Assembly: GCA_021775835.1 (NCBI GenBank)
Contig: JAJFHC010000157.1
Coordinates: 1-28,535 of the forward strand
From: Hyphomicrobiales bacterium
GTDB lineage: Bacteria; Pseudomonadota; Alphaproteobacteria; Rhizobiales; JAJFHC01
DNA length: 28,535 bases
Direction: 5' to 3'
The first letter of the stretch is position 1. Each line of letters starts with the position of its first letter. Shown here piece after piece: positions 22,096 to 28,535 of the stretch. The notes beneath the pieces are model-generated. The model saw only the letters and a list, made by a program, of their open reading frames with translations. It searched no databases and was not told the DNA's origin. The position numbers and the translations under genes are program-made.

Positions 22096-23985
22096 ATGAC
22101 TGACGAAACACAACTGTCGCATGAAATGCGCAACCGAGCCCGCGCCATCAACAATGTCGGCAATCTGGATGCTGCTGTTGACGCCGGCGCCATCGATGCA
22201 ATTGTCGAAGTGACGCTATCGGAGGCCCTTGTACTGGGTCTGTTACGCCAGGGCGTCAGCAAGTACCTGGCAATCTTCGGACACGGCTCCACCGATCTTG
22301 GCGAAGTCCTGAGGGTTTATGAAGAAGAAGGCGTGACCCAAACGTTCAACTGCCGCAACGAAGTCGCCATGGCTCATGCGGCCACGGCACTCGCCTGGCA
22401 GTACGGTGAAACCCCAGCCGTGGTGACGTCGATCGGGCCAGGAGCGCTTCAGGCGATGGCAGGCTCGCTGGCCGCCGCTTCGAACGGTGTCGGCGTCTAT
22501 CATATCTATGGGGACGAGACGACCGGCGGCGAAGGCTACAACATGCAGCAAATCCCCAAGGAACAACAAGGATTGTTCGGTCGCCTGACGGCCCTCATGT
22601 GGCAGTCCTATACGCTCCACACGCCCGCTGCCCTGCGCGAGGCCCTGCGCCGAGGGACGATGTGCGTTCATCATCCCTACAAGTCCGGACCGTTCTATCT
22701 CATGCTCCCGCTCAACACCCAGCCTCAGGTAACATCCGTGAACCTGGCGACCCTGCCGGCCCGCATGACGATGCAACCGATGGTTTCCGCCGACGACGCA
22801 GCGCTTTCTTCAGCCATTGACCTGATCCGGAATGCCCGGAAAATTGCCATCAAGGCCGGTGGCGGCACGCGCGGCCACGACACGGCGGTAAGGGCGCTTG
22901 CCGAAGCCTGCGGCGGCGCCGTTGTGTTGTCGCCCGGTTCTACCGGCGTGCTGCCGGACAACCACGCGCAGAACATGCATGTGGGCGGTTCGAAAGGCTC
23001 GATCAGCGGCAATCACGCCATGGAGAATGCCGAACTGCTGATTGCCGTCGGCACACGCGCCGTCTGTCAGGCTGACTGTTCCGGCGTCGGTTATCCCAAT
23101 GCCCGTGCCGTCATTAACATCAATGGTGATTTCGCCGACCTCACACACTACGCCAACACCTCGGCGCTGGCCGGTGACATAACCGCGGTGATCACCCGAT
23201 TGCTGGAAGCGGCAGAAACCGCCGACGGCTTTAATCTGCCGGAAAAGCAGGCCTGGCTATCCGCCTGCGCCCAGCAAAAGGAAGCCTGGGCTCAGTTCAA
23301 GGCGGAGCGCTACGACGGTCCATCGATGGACGACGATGTCTGGCAACGCCCCGTGCTCGGACAACCGGCCGCAATCAAGCTGGTGACGGATTTTGCCAAG
23401 TCGGTCGATGCGGCGAAATTCTTCGACGCCGGCGACGTTCAGGCAAACGGCTTCCAGATCGTCGAGGACGACCGAACCGGCGACACTTTTACCGAAACCG
23501 GGGCATCCTACATGGGCTTTGCCGTGTCCGCCTTGCTGGCGTCGGCCATGGCGGAAACACCGCGCTACGGGGTTGCCTTCACCGGCGACGGCTCCTTCAT
23601 GATGAACCCTCAGATACTGATCGACGGCATTGAACATGGTGTCAACGGCATGATCGTGATCTTTGACAACCGACGCATGGCGGCTATTACCGGCCTGCAG
23701 CAGGCCCAATACGCCAACGGTTTCAAGACCAATGACCAGGTCGCCGTCGATTATGTCGCTCTTGCTTCCGCCGTTACCGGTGTCAGGGCGGTGTTTGGCG
23801 GCACGACAAGGGAAGAACTGCAAGATGCGCTGGCGCAAGCGCACGCGCACGAAGGGCTGAGCGTCGTACATGTTCCGGTCTACAGCGGAGACGATCCGCT
23901 CGGCGGCATGGGCGCATATGGTTCCTGGAACGTCGGCAACTGGGTTGAGGACGTTCAAGCCCGCTACATCAAGCAATCTATATGA
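22096..23985 (+). CDS. TPP-dependent enzyme, IolD-like (acetolactate synthase superfamily)
   Basis: A 629-residue thiamine-diphosphate enzyme of the acetolactate synthase superfamily. Length and motifs such as AIFGHGSTDLGE (59-70) and SIGPGALQAM recall IolD, the acylhydrolase that opens the cyclohexanedione ring in myo-inositol breakdown. E89 (CRNEVAMAHA) is the cofactor-activating glutamate, and T496-G-D498-G-S500...D524-N525 is the TPP/Mg2+ motif. It lacks the two-glycine FAD site of acetolactate synthases as far as I can see. Other iol genes are absent, so a relative acting on a different cyclic or keto acid is more likely than inositol itself. A nine-codon frame (22074-22103) overlaps the start. 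Co-transcribed with the dehydrogenase that follows. Confidence 0.85.
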   Translation: MTDETQLSHEMRNRARAINNVGNLDAAVDAGAIDAIVEVTLSEALVLGLLRQGVSKYLAIFGHGSTDLGEVLRVYEEEGVTQTFNCRNEVAMAHAATALAWQYGETPAVVTSIGPGALQAMAGSLAAASNGVGVYHIYGDETTGGEGYNMQQIPKEQQGLFGRLTALMWQSYTLHTPAALREALRRGTMCVHHPYKSGPFYLMLPLNTQPQVTSVNLATLPARMTMQPMVSADDAALSSAIDLIRNARKIAIKAGGGTRGHDTAVRALAEACGGAVVLSPGSTGVLPDNHAQNMHVGGSKGSISGNHAMENAELLIAVGTRAVCQADCSGVGYPNARAVININGDFADLTHYANTSALAGDITAVITRLLEAAETADGFNLPEKQAWLSACAQQKEAWAQFKAERYDGPSMDDDVWQRPVLGQPAAIKLVTDFAKSVDAAKFFDAGDVQANGFQIVEDDRTGDTFTETGASYMGFAVSALLASAMAETPRYGVAFTGDGSFMMNPQILIDGIEHGVNGMIVIFDNRRMAAITGLQQAQYANGFKTNDQVAVDYVALASAVTGVRAVFGGTTREELQDALAQAHAHEGLSVVHVPVYSGDDPLGGMGAYGSWNVGNWVEDVQARYIKQSI

Positions 23986-23997
23986 CAAGGACACATA

Positions 23998-25434
23998 ATG
24001 TATCGCGATATTGATCTCTTTGTTGCCGGTGAGTGGTCGCCGGCAGCCACAGGCAGCACCAGACCGGTTATCAACCCGGCGACCGAAGAATCCATCGGCA
24101 CGATCGCCGATGCACAACCAGCGGATCTTGATCGCGCATTGGCCGCCGCAGAGGCCGGGCTGAAGGTCTGGCGCAACACCGGCTCCTGGGATCGTGCAGC
24201 AAAACTGCGGCGGGCATCGGAGCTGATCCGTGAGCGGATCGACACGATCGCGACCGTCATGTCGCTGGAGACCGGAAAGCCGTTCGCCGAGTCAAAGGGT
24301 GAGACCGGCGCGTCGGCCGATCAGTTCGAATGGTTCTCTGAGGAGACCAAGCGCATCTACGGTCAGACCATTGAGTCTCGCACGCCCGACGGCCGGATGG
24401 CCGTTATCTATCAACCCGTCGGCGTGGTGGCCGCGTTCTCCGCATGGAATTTTCCTGCCCTCCTGCCTGCCCGCAAGATTGCGGCAGCCCTGGCGGCCGG
24501 ATGCAGCATCGTTATCAAACCGGCAAGTGAAGCCCCGGGGTCCTGTGCAGAGCTTGTCAGGGCCTGTCACGACGCAGGCATTCCCGAAGGAGTGGTCAAT
24601 CTTGTGACCGGCAACTCAGGCATGATCGCGGAGCACCTCATCAAGTCGCCTGTCGTCCGCAAGGTAACGGTCACCGGTTCGGTGCCCGTCGGCAAGCAGA
24701 TCCTGCACCTGGCCGCCGATGGTGTGAAGAAGGTTTCGATGGAACTCGGCGGCCACGGGCCCGTCATTGTGTTCGATGACGTCGATCCGGTGGCAGTGGC
24801 GGAAACTTGCGCCGCAACCAAGTTCCGCAACTGCGGTCAGGTCTGCATTTCGCCGTCACGGTTTTTCGTGCACGAAAGCAAGTATGATGCGTTTGCCACA
24901 AGGTTTGCCGAGGTCGCCAATTCCATCAAGGTGGGGAACGGCCTGGAAGAAGGAACTCAAATGGGGCCTATGGCAAATGTTCGTGGTCTTAAGACCGCCA
25001 AGGAGATGGTTGCCGACGCGGTTTCGAAAGGCGCGGTCGTGCTGGCCGGCGGTGGGGTACCGGCCGACCGCAATCAAGGATACTTTTTCGAACCGACGGT
25101 ATTGGGCGACGTCCCCGACGACGCAATGATCATGAACCAGGAACCGTTCGGGCCCGTCGCCCCCCTCACCCGTTTCCGGGACTACGATGAAGTCATGGCC
25201 CGTGCTAATTCCTTGCCTTTTGGACTTGCCGGGTATGTATTCTCCAACAACCTGGGAACGGCGACCAGAGCCTATGAGGATCTCGAAGTGGGCATGGTCG
25301 GCGTCAATGAGATGCTGCTGGCGACGGCCGAAGCTCCGTTTGGCGGCATCAAGGAAAGTGGTATGGGACGCGAGGGCGGGGCCCTGGGTATCCATGATTA
25401 TCTGGAACCAAAATACGTGAAAATGAAAATATAG
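23998..25434 (+). CDS. NAD(P)-dependent aldehyde dehydrogenase
   Basis: A 478-residue aldehyde dehydrogenase of the common ALDH superfamily length. N151 (AWNFP), E249 (SMELGGHGP) and the nucleophile C283 (NCGQVC) are in place, so it should be active and oxidise an aldehyde to a carboxylate. The overall look (TGSVPVGKQIL, GAVVLAGGG, MIMNQEPFGPV) is closest to succinate-semialdehyde or ketoglutarate-semialdehyde dehydrogenases, which suits the final oxidation in a dehydratase pathway. Twelve bases follow the TPP gene and twelve precede the dehydratase, a tight operon position. AAGGAC is the ribosome binding site. Confidence 0.93.
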   Translation: MYRDIDLFVAGEWSPAATGSTRPVINPATEESIGTIADAQPADLDRALAAAEAGLKVWRNTGSWDRAAKLRRASELIRERIDTIATVMSLETGKPFAESKGETGASADQFEWFSEETKRIYGQTIESRTPDGRMAVIYQPVGVVAAFSAWNFPALLPARKIAAALAAGCSIVIKPASEAPGSCAELVRACHDAGIPEGVVNLVTGNSGMIAEHLIKSPVVRKVTVTGSVPVGKQILHLAADGVKKVSMELGGHGPVIVFDDVDPVAVAETCAATKFRNCGQVCISPSRFFVHESKYDAFATRFAEVANSIKVGNGLEEGTQMGPMANVRGLKTAKEMVADAVSKGAVVLAGGGVPADRNQGYFFEPTVLGDVPDDAMIMNQEPFGPVAPLTRFRDYDEVMARANSLPFGLAGYVFSNNLGTATRAYEDLEVGMVGVNEMLLATAEAPFGGIKESGMGREGGALGIHDYLEPKYVKMKI

Positions 25435-25446
25435 GGGTGACAGTCA

Positions 25447-27150
25447 GTGGGTGACGACAAAAACCAGGGTCTGGCGGGCGGCCTTACAAACTACGGCGAC
25501 CGGGATTTTTCGCTTTATCTGCGCCAATCGTTCGCAAGCTCGATGGGATATTCCACAAAGAGCCTGTCGAAACCGATTGTCGGGATTGCCTATACCGGTT
25601 CCGGATTCAACAATTGCCATCGCAACTTTCCTGAACTCCTGGAAGCGGTGAAACGTGGCGTCCTCGCCTCGGGTGCTCTGCCGGTGGAGTTTCCCACGAT
25701 TTCGCTGGGCGAAGTCTTCCTCAGTCCCACCAGTCTCAAATTCCGAAATCTCATGTCCATGGACACAGAGGAGATGATTCGCGCCCAGCCCATGGACTCA
25801 GTTGTCCTCATGGGAGGATGCGACAAAACCGTTCCGGCACAACTCATGGGCGCAGCCTCTGCCAATTTGCCCGCGGTTCAGATTGTGGCCGGGCCCATGA
25901 TGACCTCGAAATACCAAGGCGAGCGTCTGGGCGCCTGTACCGATTGCCGCCGATTCTGGGGAAAGTACCGGGCCGGCGACATCGACCAGGCCACCATCAA
26001 GGACGTCGAAGGCCGACTGGCGACCACGGCCGGCACCTGTGCGGTGATGGGCACAGCGTCAACCATGGCCTGCATTGCAGAAACCCTGGGAATGTCCCTG
26101 CCGGGGACAGCAGCCATTCCGGCCGTCCACGCCGACCGTCTGCGTGCTGCTGAGGCCACCGGTGAGGCCGCGGTGCGACTGATACACAATCCCGTAACTC
26201 CGGCCGAAGTCATCACGCGCGATTCCGTCGAGAACGCGTTGCGGGTGTTACTGGCCCTGGGTGGATCGACCAATGCCATCATCCATCTGACGGCCATTGC
26301 AGGGCGGTGCGGTATCGACATTCCCCTGAATTGGCTCAATGCTCTTTCTGATCAGACACCCGTGCTCGTAAACCTCAAGCCGGTTGGCGACAATTACATG
26401 GAGGACTTCTTCGCAGCGGGCGGTGTCGGGGCTGTGTTGCGGGAACTCAGACCGTCGCTCAATCTGGATTGCCCAACTGTTGCGGGCGAAACCCTTGGAC
26501 AAAGGCTGGACCGGGAGGTCGGTCCGGTCGACCGAACGGTGATAGCCACGGCCGCTGAACCGCTTGAGCCCCAGGGCGGTCTGATCAGCCTGTTCGGCAG
26601 CCTGGCTCCCGGTGGCGCTATCCTTAAACGCTCTGCCGCCGACTCCAGTCTTTTCGAGAAGGAAGCGCGCGCCGTCGTTTTCTCGTCGCTGGAGGATCTG
26701 GCGAACCGCATTGATGATCCCGATCTGGAGGTCACGGTTGACGACGCCCTTGTACTCCAGAACGCCGGTCCCAAGAGTCTCTCCGGCATGCCGGAAGCAG
26801 GCTATCTCCCGATACCGAAGAAACTGGCTGCCCAGGGTGTCAAGGACATGATCAGAATTTCTGATGCCCGCATGTCTGGCACGGCGTTCGGCACGATCAT
26901 CCTGCACGTCACGCCTGAGGCCGCAATCGGCGGCGTCCTGGCACTGGTCCGGACCGGCGACCGCATCAAGCTGTCGGTATCGGCCCGAACCATCGACCTG
27001 CTTGTCGACGAAGCGGAACTGGAGGCTCGGCGAAAGGCGTTGCCGGCACCGCGCGATACAGCCAGCCTGCGTGGTTATAACCGGCTCTACGCCGAGGAAG
27101 TCCTCCAGGCTGACGAAGGCTGTGATTTTGCCTTCATGAAGCCGCGCTGA
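25447..27150 (+). CDS. IlvD/Edd-family dehydratase
   Basis: A 567-residue dehydratase with the three iron-sulfur cysteines of the family: C57 (FNNCHRN), C125 with D126 and K127 (GGCDKTVPAQLMGA), and C198 (AGTCAVMGTASTMACIAETLG), and the late motif ISDARMSGTAFG. Length and the GGCDKTVP block put it with aldonic-acid dehydratases such as arabinonate or xylonate dehydratase rather than 6-phosphogluconate dehydratase. It would remove water from a dihydroxy acid to give a 2-keto-3-deoxy acid. It starts at GTG 25447, preceded by GGGGTGA. It is the last gene of the run; a hairpin follows at 27158-27174. Confidence 0.93.
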   Translation: MGDDKNQGLAGGLTNYGDRDFSLYLRQSFASSMGYSTKSLSKPIVGIAYTGSGFNNCHRNFPELLEAVKRGVLASGALPVEFPTISLGEVFLSPTSLKFRNLMSMDTEEMIRAQPMDSVVLMGGCDKTVPAQLMGAASANLPAVQIVAGPMMTSKYQGERLGACTDCRRFWGKYRAGDIDQATIKDVEGRLATTAGTCAVMGTASTMACIAETLGMSLPGTAAIPAVHADRLRAAEATGEAAVRLIHNPVTPAEVITRDSVENALRVLLALGGSTNAIIHLTAIAGRCGIDIPLNWLNALSDQTPVLVNLKPVGDNYMEDFFAAGGVGAVLRELRPSLNLDCPTVAGETLGQRLDREVGPVDRTVIATAAEPLEPQGGLISLFGSLAPGGAILKRSAADSSLFEKEARAVVFSSLEDLANRIDDPDLEVTVDDALVLQNAGPKSLSGMPEAGYLPIPKKLAAQGVKDMIRISDARMSGTAFGTIILHVTPEAAIGGVLALVRTGDRIKLSVSARTIDLLVDEAELEARRKALPAPRDTASLRGYNRLYAEEVLQADEGCDFAFMKPR

Positions 27151-27157
27151 ATTCAAT

Positions 27158-27174
27158 CCGGCGAACCACGCCGG
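27158..27174. terminator. Hairpin between convergent genes
   Basis: CCGGCG (27158-27163) and CGCCGG (27169-27174) pair perfectly over a 5-base loop in the 30-base gap between the dehydratase stop and the end of nsrR. It could end transcription from both sides, although no T tract follows on the plus strand. Confidence 0.45.
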
Positions 27175-27180
27175 TAGGCA

Positions 27181-27645
27181 TCAGTGTTTGTCGGATTGCG
27201 GTTTTTCCTTGGACCTCGCCAATGATACGGCCGTTTGAAAATCCCACTCTTTCAAGGCGATGCTGGTCAAGGTGTGCCGGTCGAGCACATCGAGGAAGGC
27301 CCCAAGGGCTTCGTGCATCACGCCGGGCAGCCGACAGCATCCGGTAATTACACATTGGCTGCCGGTTGAGAAACATTCGACCAGAGCAAAATCCGGCTCC
27401 GTCGCCCGCACAACATCGCCCAGCCGGATCTCATCTGCCGGTTTGCCCAGTTTGAGCCCTCCTGATCGGCCCCGAACGGCAATCAGAAAGCCTGCGCGTG
27501 TGAGCGCGTTGACGACCTTCATGAGATGAGCACGCGATACGCTATAGGCCCCGGCCATTTCTTCGATTGTAACGAGACGATTGTCGGCCGCATGGGCATA
27601 CATGAGCACCCGGAAAGCGTAGTCGGAAAACTTAGTCAGTTGCAT
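27181..27645 (-). CDS. nsrR: NsrR, Rrf2-family nitric-oxide-sensing repressor
   Basis: A 154-residue Rrf2 protein. Residues 1-60 form the winged helix (LTKFSDYAFRVLMYA, IEEMAGAYSVSRAHLMKVVNALTRAGF, RGRSGGL). The iron-sulfur loop reads VECFSTGSQCVITGCCRLPG, with C91, C98 and C104 (or C103) as ligands, and D8 at the position of the fourth ligand known from Streptomyces NsrR. The following helix (VMHEALGAFLDVLDRHTL) is typical. It represses until NO destroys the cluster. It is divergent from a membrane protein and truncated hemoglobin pair, which is the expected regulon, and the intergenic box supports this. Confidence 0.93.
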   Translation of the reverse strand: MQLTKFSDYAFRVLMYAHAADNRLVTIEEMAGAYSVSRAHLMKVVNALTRAGFLIAVRGRSGGLKLGKPADEIRLGDVVRATEPDFALVECFSTGSQCVITGCCRLPGVMHEALGAFLDVLDRHTLTSIALKEWDFQTAVSLARSKEKPQSDKH

Positions 27646-27672
27646 CTGGCACCTGGTTCAGTGGTTTTCATT

Positions 27673-27733
27673 AAGATTCATTCTTGACATATCTTATTCT
27701 GGTGGCAATATGCAATAAGATGTATCTTAAATA
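27673..27733 (+). promoter_or_regulatory. Promoter with NsrR box upstream of the hemoglobin operon
   Basis: TTGACA at 27684-27689 and CAATAT at 27706-27711 (spacing 16) form a likely promoter. Just behind it, at 27720-27733, ATGTATCTTAAATA matches the first 14 positions of the NsrR consensus ATRTATYTTAAATATAT known from Bacillus, and AAGATGTATCTT (27717-27728) is nearly palindromic. A second element, AAGATTCATTCTT, lies at 27673-27685. A repressor bound here would cover the transcription start. Confidence 0.65.
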
Positions 27734-27752
27734 CTCCTTTTAGGAAACTACC

Positions 27753-28208
27753 ATGTTCCAAACAATTGAAGATCGCTATGAAGGCGTCGCTGGTCGGGAA
27801 GCGCCCGATCTGACAGGCGTTCTCACCACGACCCGGCTGGCCAGCACGGTCACCCAGGACGACGGCTTGTTGGCCACCGCGGTCCCGGTCATGCTCGCGG
27901 CCTACGGGGCAGCTCTCGGCGTTGTCGCCTTGACCCTTGCCGGCAGCGGTGGCGCCCTGTTTGCCATACTGATCAGTGCCGGCTATGGCGCCGTCTATTT
28001 TGGTATACCTCTGGTCATGGCAAGAATGCAGTTGGCTGGCGCCCCATCTCGCCTGACAGTCCGCAGCCATCGGCCGCTGGACAACATTCCGGTCCTGACC
28101 GGTTTGATTGGCAGGAGAGAAGCCTTGCTTCAGATGGTGATTGTGCCAATTGCCGTAGCCGTGGCGTTTACGGGTTTCGCAATAATCTGGGTTATCGTGA
28201 AACCATGA
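27753..28208 (+). CDS. Three-TM membrane protein of the NsrR regulon
   Basis: A 151-residue inner-membrane protein. A polar N-terminus of 40 residues (MFQTIEDRYEGVAG...) is followed by three hydrophobic segments, about 41-64, 67-89 and 126-149, with a basic loop (SRLTVRSHRPLDN) between the second and third. I do not recognise a named family. Position under an NsrR box and an ATGA overlap with the hemoglobin gene (28205-28208) suggest a role in NO or redox stress, perhaps as a membrane partner for the hemoglobin; that is inference only. Confidence 0.75.
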   Translation: MFQTIEDRYEGVAGREAPDLTGVLTTTRLASTVTQDDGLLATAVPVMLAAYGAALGVVALTLAGSGGALFAILISAGYGAVYFGIPLVMARMQLAGAPSRLTVRSHRPLDNIPVLTGLIGRREALLQMVIVPIAVAVAFTGFAIIWVIVKP

Positions 28209-28535
28209 CACGCGCGCCGCATATCAACGCACCGGGGATCGACGCCGGTGTCACGGAAACGATGATCCGTGACCTTGTGCATACGTTCTACGATCGTGTC
28301 CGTATTGATCCCCTGCTCGGGCCCGTATTCAACACTGTAGTTGAGGACTGGGACGCCCATCTTGAGAAGCTCTGTGCCTTCTGGTCATCTGTGGCCCTGA
28401 TGACCGGGCGCTACAAGGGCACCCCCATGCAGGCGCACGCCGCCCTCCCGGGTGTTACCGCAGAACACTTTGTCCGCTGGCTCGACTTGTTCACGGAAAC
28501 CGCACGAGACGTTTGCCCGCCCGACGCCGCCCGCC
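28205..28535 (+). CDS. Group III truncated hemoglobin (partial, runs off window)
   Basis: The first 110 codons of a small globin beginning at ATG 28205, inside the stop of the previous gene. Group III signatures are visible: IRDLVHTFYDRVRIDPLLGPVF (helices A-B), DWDAHLEKLCAFWSSVAL (helix E region) and KGTPMQAHAALPGVTAEHF, where H78 is the proximal heme ligand, then WLDLF. Proteins of this group are usually 130-150 residues, so about a quarter is missing here. Such globins bind O2 or NO, and control by NsrR points to NO handling. Confidence 0.9.
   Translation, partial: MTRAPHINAPGIDAGVTETMIRDLVHTFYDRVRIDPLLGPVFNTVVEDWDAHLEKLCAFWSSVALMTGRYKGTPMQAHAALPGVTAEHFVRWLDLFTETARDVCPPDAAR

Noticed and set aside
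22074..22103. Nine-codon frame overlapping the TPP gene start
   Set aside because: Could be a coupling leader peptide, but so short a frame arises easily by chance and shows no attenuator structure.
1..28535. CRISPR array, rRNA genes or complete IS elements
   Set aside because: No regularly spaced repeats, no rRNA sequence and no transposase with flanking inverted repeats were seen on either strand.

Overview
The window looks like an alphaproteobacterial chromosome. The pyrophosphatase, the MDR dehydrogenase, the CoxM/CoxL-type subunits, the TctABC transporter, the NsrR regulator and the group III truncated hemoglobin all have that flavour; a Hyphomicrobiales-like host is my guess and genus cannot be read from the sequence. 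Three regions can be separated.

Region 1 (1 to about 9363) is the right part of an integrated element. It ends in a P4-type tyrosine recombinase and a 45-base 3' fragment of a tRNA gene (anticodon loop to CCA), which is what integration into a tRNA gene leaves behind. The left end and the intact tRNA lie outside the window. The cargo is small, mostly unrecognised genes: an out-of-frame overlapping pair often seen together on alphaproteobacterial islands, a Panacea-domain (SocA/DUF4065) antitoxin-like gene overlapping a two-TM membrane protein (candidate toxin-antitoxin pair), a secreted nuclease-fold-like protein coupled by ATGA to a 33-residue membrane peptide, a lipoprotein, two more exported proteins, an acidic protein and an autotransporter. 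A 710-base stretch (1989-2698) has no convincing gene but holds four hairpins.

Region 2 (9462-27150) is core-like, GC-richer sequence. After ppa on the minus strand comes a compact plus-strand run of 13 genes: IclR regulator, zinc alcohol dehydrogenase, FAD subunit and fused [2Fe-2S]-molybdopterin subunit of a molybdenum hydroxylase, TIM-barrel isomerase, TctC-TctB-TctA tripartite carboxylate transporter, metallo-beta-lactamase-fold hydrolase, a DctP-like protein with no signal peptide, an IolD-like TPP enzyme, an aldehyde dehydrogenase and an IlvD/Edd dehydratase. Gaps are short or negative, so it reads as one inducible catabolic operon. The likely logic is uptake of an organic acid by TctABC, oxidation by the dehydrogenases and Mo enzyme, ring opening or lactone hydrolysis, dehydration by IlvD/Edd and TPP-dependent C-C chemistry. 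I do not recognise this enzyme combination as a named pathway.

Region 3 (27181-28535) is a nitric-oxide-response locus: nsrR on the minus strand, and divergently a three-TM membrane protein gene overlapping a truncated hemoglobin gene that runs off the window. The intergenic region carries a good match to an NsrR box placed over the expected transcription start.
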